From NCBI GenBank assembly GCA_940337035.1, contig OW679197.1, forward strand, positions 41,918,466 through 41,982,465: a stretch of 64,000 bases of DNA, written 5' to 3'. The position numbers were made by a program, and so were the translations under genes. Shown here in pieces: positions 53,790 to 62,785 of the stretch (within the stretch, counting starts at the first letter, position 1; each line of letters begins with the position of its first letter). The notes beneath the pieces are model-generated. The model saw nothing but the letters and a program-made list of their open reading frames with translations, was not told the origin of the DNA and did no database searches. The DNA comes from Agriotes lineatus (taxonomy: Eukaryota > Arthropoda > Insecta > Coleoptera > Elateridae).

Positions 53790-54075
53790 AACAAACAAAT
53801 CTCTCTCTCTCGTCGTATTCTTCGAGTCTGAAGATCGTGATTCATGCGTTGCATATTAAGTAATTAATGGCTTGCGTTATCTGTCTCCATTGTCTTCTAT
53901 CCTGAGCGTTCCTGATATTTCCTTCTAGGTTGGAACCAGTCAAGCCATCTTCTAGGCGTTCTTCCTCTCATCCTCTTGCCGCTTCTATTTTTCTCTGCAC
54001 CATTCATTTTTCTAGGTTCTCTTCTCTTCGTCGTGCTATATGACCAAAGAATTGTAGGATTTCTCTGAATAAATA
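53790..54075 (-). pseudogene. LINE C-terminal relic
   Basis: The minus strand reads ILQFFGHIARRREENLEKMN, then GKRMRGRTPRRWLDWF and, shifted, NIRNAQDRRQWRQITQAI. FFGH-I-x-R, G-R-x-P-R-x-W and the D-R-x-x-W-R tail are consecutive C-terminal LINE motifs. RT and upstream parts are absent. Confidence 0.75.
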
Positions 54076-54182
54076 TATGACATTAATCGAAATTCACATA
54101 AAATAAGCCCCCTTTATGACACATATTTTTTCCTGTCTTCCTGGATTGCATTCGTTAATAGTTATTTGTTTCATTAGTACAA

Positions 54183-54239
54183 AAAATGCATGATTTCGGG
54201 ACAAGTAAGACAGTCGGTGAGTCCCGAAAACGCATTTTA
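54183..54239. repeat. Short hairpin with TCGGGAC stem
   Basis: AAATGCATGATTTCGGGAC pairs with GTCCCGAAAACGCATTTT around a 17-18 base loop, AAGTAAGACAGTCGGTGA. Confidence 0.7.
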
Positions 54240-54967
54240 TACAAAATTATTCGACAATATGGCGTCTTATCCGTGTGGTTGGAGAAAAAAAAATAAAATT
54301 GTTGAATCTAGTTTACATTGGAAAAAGTATTTTGAGTTGCATAACTTTGTCCGCGGCATTAAAAAGTAGAGCATCATGTAGATCATTTCAAGAACAGTAT
54401 CATAGAAAGTCTGAAGAAATGCCTGTTGCGAATGAAATAGATTCGCAACAACTATGAGCAAATTTGAGAAACTGCATCGCGACAGTAACTCTGAATACCC
54501 AATGTCCGAATAAATATGCCAAAAAGCGCAACTTTGAACTTATTGAGAAAAGGAAAAACTACAAGTTTTAAATATAATTGCTAAAACTGAGGCCTGTAAC
54601 AGTATCACAAGGAAGATTCAAAAACGACAAGAACATATATTATTAACATCACATCAGATATATGCAGCGTACACAAGTGTGCGTAGCAAGGATGTGTACT
54701 CTTATCGATGAATTGTAACACTATACACTATACAGTAAGTCTGACGGCATACGGAACATAAGGAAACGCCATGGTAAATTTTGTTCATGCTCACGCCGCC
54801 TTTGCACAGTCTGTACTATGCAGCGATGTTTTATCATATCTGGCCCTTCGCTGGCAAAAAAATGCATTAGTTTTCATCGTTCTGCTCAACTTATGTATCT
54901 ATGTAGATGATTACATTTGGGATATGTTACAATTGACGATTCGTTTCGGAAGACTGACAGCGTGGTT
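54240..54967. other. No gene recognised
   Basis: Short frames only; the inverted word ATAACTTTGTCCGCGG (54339) is shared with 52440. Confidence 0.4.
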
Positions 54968-55165
54968 ATAGGTAGAATAAAAATTAGTAGTCTTGGGTTT
55001 GCTGAAGACATAGCCTTAATAGCGGGCATCGAGGATTAACTATATCATAGCTTAAAGGAGCGGCAACAATAGTTAGTAACTGATACGGTTTAGGTATGAT
55101 TTCAATAAAACAAAAATAATGATTGTAGATAAGGCAAACAATAACAGACTGAACACCCTCTAGAT
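54968..55165 (+). pseudogene. LINE RT palm fragment
   Basis: RIKISSLGFAEDIALIAGIE followed, after stops, by FNKTKIMIVDKANNNRLNTL. This is the region around the RT catalytic motif and the N-K-T-K-x-M block downstream. The motif, normally A-D-D, reads AED here. Only ~200 bp survive. Confidence 0.75.
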
Positions 55166-57249
55166 TGACGTGGTCCTAAAAAATACTACATCTCTCAGCT
55201 ATGATGGATAAAATTGAAATTGAAATTCATCTTTATCTACAGTTGTATTACGAAAATATGTAAACTCATTTAAAGTGTAATAGCACAGTTCATGATGATT
55301 TCAACATATTCCTTGTTCTATATTCTTGCATAAAAATACAATGACATGTAGATATTTAAGGAAACGATTATAATATGTGGAATATCAAAACTAAGCAAGA
55401 GATCTACATATATTTGACATTACTCATAATTTCAATTCCGTTTGTTAATTTTGGTTTCGTAGAATTACTGTTTTAATTAATGTCGTTAAATCGTTTCAAG
55501 CTTACAGTTGGTGTGCATAGCTAATATGAAATTCTATTTTAATAACCATAGTTCTGCGAATTGTTTTATTTTGTTAAAACCTACTATGATTGTGACAAAC
55601 AGCATCTAAATAATGGTGAAGGTCAGAAGTCTAATTTGTGTAAAAAATATTTTATATTTTTAATTCTATGAAAATTGATCCGGTGTAGTGTGAAGAAAAT
55701 TATCCGCTGTTTCGGAGATACTATTTTCTTTTGCTCCAAGATCCGTTATTTGAAAATATTGATTCACAACTCAGAAATTAAAAAGAGCACACATCCTGAT
55801 TCGATCGCATCTTTATGCAGTATATACTACAATTTGCCATAAGATTAGCTTTCCATTAGTCTATTACTAATAGCGTGTCTATATTATTTCCCATAAATTT
55901 GACGATGCGTGATATACTCATAAGGAATTTACAAAGCGAATTAAAGCAAGGTTTCCTGGGGACATGAGGTAGGCCTTGAATTTATAATTGGCGCTATTTA
56001 GAGCCAGGACAATAAATTTAATACAAAGCGATTGACTAGCAATTTGAAAACGATGTTATACTACTGATAATTTTCTTTCCTTTAGTAGAAACGGTTTTGC
56101 TAACTTTATTATTTCGGTCACATATAGTTTACAAGTTGAGAATTATATTCCATTTGGTTATTGTTTTTCATTGTAGAAGAATTTATGTGAATCATATTTT
56201 TTGACGAATTCGCCAACAGACTAATCTGCATAATTTATTACTCTTTGAGGTAAAGCTCCGTGCTTAAGAAGAAAATTATTGTGTACTGAATATCATAAAA
56301 TACGATAGCATCTTTACAAGGAAGAGCCGGTAATATAATCACGATTATTTTATTAAATGATATCGTGCAAACCGCAAATTACGATACATAATTATATTCA
56401 TATGCAACATGTCGATAGATGTCGCTCTTAATTGCTTAATTATTTTTCGGCCTTCATAAAAGGTTACAGCTAATAAGATATTTCATGTGATACATATCCC
56501 ATTTTTATAATTGAATATTCGTGTAATGTTAAAGTTAAAATTAACATCGAGGACAAATAATACTGATCTATTCAACTGTAATAATTTGCCAATTAGATTC
56601 TAATATTTTTCAAGATTTTTTAATACTAATATTAAATAATGTTTACATCATAAATAGCAATATAACCTTATTTAAATCTTCAATCTTCAAACATTTCAAA
56701 TATGAAATAAATACATAATCTTTAGCGTATTTTACCTTTCTACATCGATAAATCATTCATACTGATGTATGTTAAAAATGTAATAAAAATTATAATAAAT
56801 ATTGTTATGATTGTTATGATAACGGAAAAATAAAAATAATGATTGATACCTTATTTAGAATGTAAAGATAAATAATAATTCAAGTTCGCTTTTATAATTT
56901 TATTTGCATTCGGTTAATAAGTACAACAATATAAGACATAATGGATATGATTAAATTCGTTAAAAAAACTTTATTCTAGCTTCATTCTTAAAACAACAGA
57001 TACAAATCAATAGATAAAATATGACTTTAATACAAGAAATAATACCTATCTAACTGTTAAAATTTATATTTGTTGTAACTTGTAATAATGTAAATTATAT
57101 ATTTATGTGAAATTAGTTACTATGGAAGTTTAGTAACTAAGCCGGATTTTAATAAGCCATTGAAAATAAAATAATTAATTTAAATTTTATTATTTCTAAA
57201 TAAAGTGCAATTAAAGTAAAGAGAAGTCTCATTTACTAACATATGTCTT
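55166..57249. other. AT-rich stretch, no gene seen
   Basis: About 2.1 kb of AT-rich sequence without recognisable features. Confidence 0.5.
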
Positions 57250-57478
57250 CTTCTTCGTCTTATTATAGGCAAGTGGTCTGTTTTAACCACAAAGTGATTA
57301 TATGAGCCCCCTTTGCCCTTAGGTGGCTAGCCTTGGCCGTCGAAAGTGAAGAAAAGTTCCCTTGTTTAGGTCGTAACGACTACCACAGGTGTTAGCGTGC
57401 TCGCCGGGGAGCGTACCACTTTAGAATCCTTCTAAAGTCCGCCGGGATTAGAACCCAGGCTGGTCCGCTCACGGCGAG
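57250..57478 (-). mobile_element. tRNA-derived SINE (minus strand)
   Basis: On the minus strand: CTCGCCGTGAGCGGACCAGC, then B box GGGTTCTAATCCC (57444-57456), then a body GTGGTAGTCGTTACGACCTA, AACAAGGGAACTTTTC, GGCCAAGGCTAGCCACCTAA. The body matches the SINE at 14651 block for block. The tail is ATAAGACGAAGAAGAAGAC. Confidence 0.75.
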
Positions 57479-57594
57479 TAGACCGAACTCAATAGATCGA
57501 AAGCAGTTGACCGAACTCAATTGACCGAATAGCAATAGACCGAAACGTCACTAGACCGAAGCAGCAATAGACCGAAAATCACTTGGTCGAAAAT
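57479..57594 (+). repeat. Minisatellite of AGACCGAA units
   Basis: Eight units of (A/T)GACCGAA or variants (GATCGAA, GGTCGAA) separated by 6-8 bases, often AGCAAT or CTCAAT. Period 14-18 bases. It directly adjoins the tRNA head of the SINE. Confidence 0.85.
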
Positions 57595-58032
57595 ACATTA
57601 CGGTTACATTTATTAACATTAATCGCATCAACTTCCCTTCACACTTTATTCAGGCTTAGAACTGGCAGCATAAACTGCTGGCGTGTTTAGAAGTTTTTTT
57701 TTTGTTTTTGATTCTATTTAACTTTATTCTAGTAAATCATACAATATTTAACAGATATATCCTACCCAAGTATTTAGGCACACACTGGAGAAAGTTGCTA
57801 ATGGGTTAATCCTGCTAATGACGTATTTATCTTCGTTTGCGGAAATCGGTCGTGAGTAAATAATTCTATTGATGCTATTGTTAATAAATGTAATTTTTCG
57901 AGATATTTAATGTGCACATTTACCGAATGTGTACTTCAACCGTAACATATTGTTGAGCATTTGCTCGCTGGGCCATCCGCTCGTCATATGTAAGAAGTAA
58001 AATAATTCTCAAACAGTCGAAGATCTTCGTAA
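57595..58032. other. No gene recognised
   Basis: AT-rich sequence with no assigned features. Confidence 0.45.
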
Positions 58033-58250
58033 GTGTAAAGGTCAACATTGTTAGTCATTACTTGTATGTAACCATTGCTGTGGATGAACTGGAGGTAAAC
58101 AGTTGGATGTAGCAAAGATATACAGGAGTGTAAAATTTAACATCCTTTGTCATCATTTGGAAAAAACCATAGCTGTAAACAGGTTGAAGGTGGACAGCTA
58201 GATGCGTGCAGGAGTTTAAAGATTGATGTCATGAATAAAAGAGGTGTTGG
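58033..58250. repeat. Degenerate ~90-bp tandem repeat, about 2.3 units
   Basis: GTGTAAAGGTCAACATTGTT AGTCATTA (58033), GTGTAAAATTTAACATCCTT TGTCATCA (58128) and GTTTAAAGATTGATGTCATG (58214) start successive units. ACCATTGCTGTGGATGAACT and ACCATAGCTGTAAACAGGTT lie at matching offsets, followed by GGTAAACAGTTGGATG / GGTGGACAGCTAGATG. Confidence 0.65.
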
Positions 58251-58594
58251 GTGCATTGCTGTGGTTTTTTTGAGTTAGTATTTACTGAATTGTCAGTGTG
58301 TAATTTAGTTAAAAAGATCACATTACGCCATCCGAATAGCACAGGATTTTGTTTTTGCATTTTCCATCGTATAGGTATTGTGGTTTTTAATGCTTTTGAT
58401 GATTTTATCCATTATACGATTGAATCAAAGACGGCTTATTCAGTCACCTTGTGTTACAATCTGTTCAGCGGAAATTGAAGGACTAAGCTGGCTTTGTGCT
58501 CTAACATATTTTTCAGGACCTATATATTATGTCCTTTATCAAGTTTATAAGATTGATGGGTATTTGTCGTTTGTGTAATATATTCAATATATCA
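58251..58594. other. No gene recognised
   Basis: Two overlapping plus frames (75 and 66 codons) have no motifs. Confidence 0.4.
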
Positions 58595-58857
58595 AGCAGT
58601 TAAATACTATCGAATGCCTTTTGCAGATCTATAAAACAAAGGTTAGCTGGTACCGTTAAATTCTAAAGCTTTTTCCACTACTCTATTATAAATATGGCAT
58701 CTACATAAGACCTACCACTTCGAAATCTTTGTTGTTTTCCCGCCAATACTGTAAGATCATTAATCTGATTAGTAATAATCCTTGTTGTTAATGTCAGCGT
58801 TGTATTGAGTAAATTGGTACCTATATAGTTCTCAGGTCTTTTTCCCCCTGTTTGGGA
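58595..58857 (-). pseudogene. LINE RT fragment
   Basis: The minus strand reads ISQTGGKRPENYIGTNLLNT, TLTLTTRIITNQINDLTVLA, GKQQRFRSGRSYVDAIFIIE and, after a stop, ANLCFIDLQKAFDSI. NY-x-G-x-x-LL-x-T, QQ-x-FR-x-GRS and F-x-D-x-x-K-A-F-D are early RT motifs; the region is open for ~60 codons. Both ends are lost. Confidence 0.85.
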
Positions 58858-59100
58858 TATTGTAATCATGAAAAAATCACCATCAGAGATTTCTTCAGAT
58901 TTTCACGTTTCAGGGTCCTTAGATGACGAAAAACAGGATTTCTCAATTCCGTCTGTCTGTTTGTTGGCGGTATGACTCAAAAACTATTTGTCGGAGGAAA
59001 ATGATATTTTGCATACACATTATATATATACCTGGCATGAAACCGCTACAATTTTATACAAATATATACAGGACGAGCACCTTAAAAAAATAATATTTTG
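58858..59100 (+). repeat. R1 repeat, nearly complete copy
   Basis: ATTGTAATCATGAAAAAATC, CATCAGAGATTTCTTCAGAT, GATGACGAAAAACAGGATTT, GCGGTATGACTCAAAAACTA, TATATATACCTGGCATGAAA and ATATATACAGGACGAGCACC TTAAAAAAATA. Only the first ~20 bases are missing, exactly at the LINE junction. Confidence 0.85.
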
Positions 59101-59284
59101 TTTGTTTTTGCTTGAACTGAGGAATACATAAAAGTACTAATTTGTACATAGTGCTGCTTTATCCTTGCCAAAAATGGGAATCAACAAATATGCGATAACT
59201 GTTGTACGAGACAAAAACGAACAACGAAGAAGTGCCTTCCGTTAAATAGATCTGAATCGGAAGAATTTCGAGAGCGGGCGTGGA

Positions 59285-59375
59285 GCAGTCAGCGCAGCTG
59301 TGGTTCACAGGGGAATAAAGGAATCCAATGTTCGGGCTCGTTCGCAGGCACTAGTTCAAATCTCATTAAGGATTT
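59285..59375 (+). repeat. Possible tRNA-like/SINE head
   Basis: CAGTCAGCGCAGCTGTGGTT could be a degenerate A box and CACTAGTTCAAATCTCATTA a B box (about 60 bases apart), followed by TTTTTTTTT, a pol III stop. No cloverleaf is convincing. Confidence 0.35.
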
Positions 59376-59864
59376 TTTTTTATTTAAAAATTGAATTTAG
59401 TATTATTAGAAACGTGAAGATATTTTTACCCACAGTTTCCTTCGATTTTTAAAATTATTTAGTGTCACAACGCCCACTTGTTGTCTTTATGAAATTGCTT
59501 TTGCTTGCAGAAAGCGGACCGCTGTGCCCATGCCCATCTGGAAATTTCCTGGTTTCTCGGTTGTCCCATACGCTCCTAATTCTGAGTACATTTTGACTTG
59601 TTTTCCCGGATTTCTGTTTTACGTTTGTTTATGTCCATGCTATAGCTTTCCCACAATATACTGTGTATATTGTTCAGAGATAGACTAGTTTATTCAAGCC
59701 TCGTTTTGACATTCACTTACGATTTCTCAACTAAGTTTGACCCATTCAAACGAGATTCAACGAGAAATACCTTTAAAAAGTCAGGTCATTAGGATTGTTG
59801 GAAAACAGTACCAAAGGGCTTGAGCTCAGACACACAAGTTTATATTTTTAGTAAAAGAGATTCT
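59376..59864. other. No gene recognised
   Basis: AT-rich sequence with no assigned features. Confidence 0.45.
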
Positions 59865-60320
59865 ACAATAGCGCATTTGGCATTCCTAAATGTCGTTTGG
59901 TGGATTTAACAGCTGCCTCCCATATTCTACCTAAGTGAGATCAATTTCTCTATTTTTTGTTGATTTTCAACCTTTATAAGAAAATGCTGCAGATCAGTAA
60001 ATTAGTGTTTGTTTCTATAATGTTTGTGGCATTATAAAAATAAACAAATGTGAGTTGAATCGTTTTTATGTATTTGGAAATCCTTTGCTCGTTGAACTGT
60101 CGACTACTTCTAAGTGAACAGCCTTTGTAAGAAACAAACGAAAATTGCAAGAGTTTGTTACGGTACTAGACCGTCTGGTGCCTTCTTTTATTGAAAATGG
60201 TCCCGCGTAGTTTATTCCACACGCATTGAAAGGTATAGGTGGTACAATCCTATGTTGTGGTAGATTTACCTTTAGCGCTGCGTTGTTGTAGGGTTGTACT
60301 AAGGTAGGCAACTTGCCTAT
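59865..60320 (-). pseudogene. BEL/Pao-type retrotransposon integrase relic
   Basis: The minus strand contains VPPIPFNACGINYAGPFSIK, a spacer, LTKAVHLEVVDSSTSKGF (60066-60311) and, further on, LGRIWEAAVKSTKRHLG (about 59880-59945). A P-F-x-x-x-G-x-(D/N)-YAGPF block followed by TKAVHLE and then W-E-A-A-V-K-S is the integrase core order of BEL/Pao elements; the catalytic Asp position before YAGPF reads Asn. A gap with stops separates the blocks, so the copy is broken. No LTRs were identified. Confidence 0.8.
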
Positions 60321-60649
60321 GCAGTCTCGAATTGTCTTTCGTAAGGCATTTCATTTTCGCATGAGCCAAAATGTTAGTAGAATTATTAATATCAATAATT
60401 GTGGACCTGGGGTAACTATAACTTTTCTTTAACATCAAACTGAAATTTTCTCTAAATTTATTCTAGACATTCTAAAACTAATCGTTTTAAATTAATTATA
60501 GATGAGAGCTTAAGGTAGTTTATCAAATATGAAGTTTATATTATTTTATTCTTTTGTAAGGAGCAAACACAGTTTTTGTAAATAAAATTGAGTAATTTAG
60601 TATCTCTCCTACCATTATAAAGTATTATCAAAAATTATTTTCATCTAGT
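60321..60649. other. No gene recognised
   Basis: May include more of the BEL/Pao internal region on the minus strand (a 62-codon frame to 60438), but no motif proves it. Confidence 0.35.
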
Positions 60650-60772
60650 ATGGCTATGGAATAGTTCCTAATTTATGAATGCAACTATAAGTCACTTAAA
60701 AATTAAATTAGATTCAACATTTAAGGGTGAATATAGTTTCATTCATAAATTAGGAACTATTCCATAGCCCAT
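60650..60772. mobile_element. Small hairpin element, 30-bp perfect ends
   Basis: GGCTATGGAATAGTTCCTAA TTTATGAATG (left) is inverted perfectly at the right, CATTCATAAATTAGGAACTA TTCCATAGCC. About 120 bp. Confidence 0.85.
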
Positions 60773-61154
60773 TCCATGCTTGATCATACTCTATTTATGT
60801 TAACTATTCTTGTTTCTTTGTTTGTACCAGGTAACTTAGATACCGACTGCTGAGATCATATGGCCAAGAAAATTTTCAAAGTTTTAAGAGCAAGGACGTA
60901 AGATAAGCATTTTCAGAGGCAATATAATAAGTAAAAAAAAGTAAAGTTCGGGCACTTCATTCCATGTAGGAACTTGGCCTGGATCAAGGCGAGTCAGGGT
61001 CGCCGAAATATCTCTTTCCGAAACCCAGTCATCTGGCTCACCGTTAACGGCGTACTGGGTGATGTGGTTAGCAACACGCCTTCGACGACTGCCCAAATTT
61101 CTCTACTTCGACAACTGTGGTTTCGGTACCCAATTTTTAAAACGACTGGGTGGG
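60773..61154. other. No gene recognised; a GC-richer patch
   Basis: A 96-codon plus frame (60974-61264) and a 70-codon minus frame overlap. 60950-61145 is less AT-rich (CTGGCTCACCGTTAACGGCG), unassigned. Confidence 0.35.
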
Positions 61155-61600
61155 CCGCTAATATAATAAGTAGTACGCTTATTATCGATGATTTAGTAAT
61201 GAATATTATGAGTTATAGTGCCAAAGCTAAAAATACAACTTGTCCTACGGACTCGATATTTTAAAAAAATATAGATTATTAGGCGCACTACGAATTATAT
61301 TTAGGAAGAGCGTAATACTATTTTATTAAGTGAGTATCAATGCTAATGAGCAGTGTTTGTACCAAACACACGTTTTGTTGTTTTTTATGCTTAAAACGCA
61401 TGACCTAACCCAGAAAAATTAAAGGACGTTTCTAAATTAGTTCATTTGACACGTGAAACAAAACCCAGTTAGCTCGTATCAAATCGAAAATTACGAGTCG
61501 CTATATTGTCAGTATGTTAGAAGGTTCTATTAGTCAAAATCCTAAATTTAAGAGATGACGATTGGCTTAAAATACAACGAATTATATTCTCAAGAAAATA
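61155..61600 (+). repeat. R2 interspersed repeat, copy 2 (plus)
   Basis: TAATATAATAAGTAGTACGC TTATTATCGATG, AACTTGTCCTACGG, GAGCGTAATACTATTTTATT, TATCAATGCTAATGAGCAGT, GTGAAACAAAACCCAGTTAG and GATGACGATTGGCTTAAAAT occur in the same order as in copy 1 (17100-17625, minus). Confidence 0.8.
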
Positions 61601-61946
61601 TTTTTAGCATCCCACTTTCCGAAACGCTACAATAGTTAATATTGAATATGCACCTATGGAAATGTGCTTAGCATCATTATTTTGCAATTTTAGTATTATA
61701 AATCACAATGTTGGAATTTTCAAGTGCTCCGGAATTAACAGTGGAAATGTGTATGTGAATATACTTGGTATTTTCACTACAACTACGATGCAGATCTGAT
61801 TAATACGCATGATTAATGACTATATAGGCAAACACAACATTGTTCACGATTGTTACGTGGGATGGGTTCGTTGCTGTAGTACATGCAAATGCACTTTTAA
61901 TTAGGAATCTCGCGGAGGAGGGAGCGGGTTGCTAAGACGTTCTAAT
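61601..61946. other. No gene; possible upstream region of the exon at 61947
   Basis: Contains ATGCAAAT (61884; the octamer bound by POU proteins elsewhere) and a GC-richer CTCGCGGAGGAGGGAGCGGG just before 61931. Regulatory meaning is inference. Confidence 0.3.
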
Positions 61947-61998
61947 ATGGCTTGCAGGATTGTAACGGAAACGTGTTTATTGATCTCTGTTGCTTATT
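61947..61998 (+). CDS. Candidate first coding exon, signal-peptide-like
   Basis: ATG (context TCTAATATGG) opens MACRIVTETCLLISVAY and runs directly into a consensus donor, GTAAGT, at 61999. The short basic start followed by a hydrophobic run suits a signal peptide. Phase 1 at the donor. The chance of such a short coincidence is not negligible; support comes from the GC-richer leader. An alternative reading through the donor gives a 120-codon low-complexity frame I do not believe. Confidence 0.35.
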
Positions 61999-62443
61999 GT
62001 AAGTATTTTTATAAAATATGCATACATAAGCCTATGATGAAATACGGAAAACCAATGTTTATGTGTGCTTCAATTTGCATGATCTATAATTTCTATTCGC
62101 AAAAATGTAAGATATTTCGAGATAATACCAGTAGTATAATTATAATTGTTACTATTGCCCGCATATATCTTAATTCCTTAATTAGTACATTATCCTGCAG
62201 AGGTATTACAGTTACTATATCATGTTATTCAAAGTCGTTCTTTTTTAGAAAACTAGAGATTTACTGTATCTATTTAAACACGTATCTTTAATTTTTCCAT
62301 GGCAGCAATATTTTATTATAAGTAAATATATCAATTAGTATATTCTTTTAATCTATGCAAGCCTTGCAAGAAAAAAGTTTAATTATTTACTCTATGTGAT
62401 TTGCATAGTTTGTACCAATAGTCACGACATGCAAAATGTACTA

Positions 62444-62450
62444 TATAAAA
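62444..62450 (+). promoter_or_regulatory. TATA box
   Basis: CTATATAAAAGGAAAG is an excellent TATA element. A start of transcription near 62472 would give a leader of about 245 bases to the ATG at 62717 that contains no ATG at all. Confidence 0.55.
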
Positions 62451-62471
62451 GGAAAGAGGCTTCTATTTATT

Positions 62472-62783
62472 GAATTACTACTCTTTTATTAAGTCGCTGT
62501 AATCACTCAAGATTTAGTTCAAATAAAACTCGCTCTAATTACAAAGAGCTGGTAAGCGTTAGTTACTGAAAAATAGTATTTAGAACTGCGATTAAAATCT
62601 AATTACCTTGAGTACAATTGCAAGAGTAAGCAGTAAGTGGCACACAGGCACGGTTTCATTAATACTGTTTATTGGATTATCTGTCAATCATCCACTTTTA
62701 CTGCTAAGGTCGAGATATGGATGCTGAAACTTTCAGATTTATTTCGTTTCATGGTTATTACATCGTGAAAGGAATTGGAGCAG
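62472..62783 (+). CDS. Candidate first exon of a host gene
   Basis: After the TATA box comes an ATG-free leader of ~245 bases, where several ATGs would be expected by chance in such AT-rich DNA. ATG at 62717 (GAGATATGG) then opens MDAETFRFISFHGYYIVKGI plus GA, ending at GCAG|GTAAAT (donor 62784-62785), phase 1. Codon use is less AT-biased than the background. No family is recognised from 22 residues, and downstream exons are not found before the window ends. The coding part is 62717-62783; the transcript start is inferred. Confidence 0.5.
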
Positions 62784-62785
62784 GT

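Noticed and set aside
57479..57594. CRISPR-like array
   Set aside because: The units vary in spacing (14-18) and the sequence between repeats is itself repetitive, so it is a minisatellite.
61929..62291. 120-codon frame, the longest in the window
   Set aside because: It begins at TTG, not ATG, reads through a consensus splice donor at 61999, and its later part is I/S/Y-rich low complexity with no motif. Only the first ~17 codons from the internal ATG are kept as a candidate exon.
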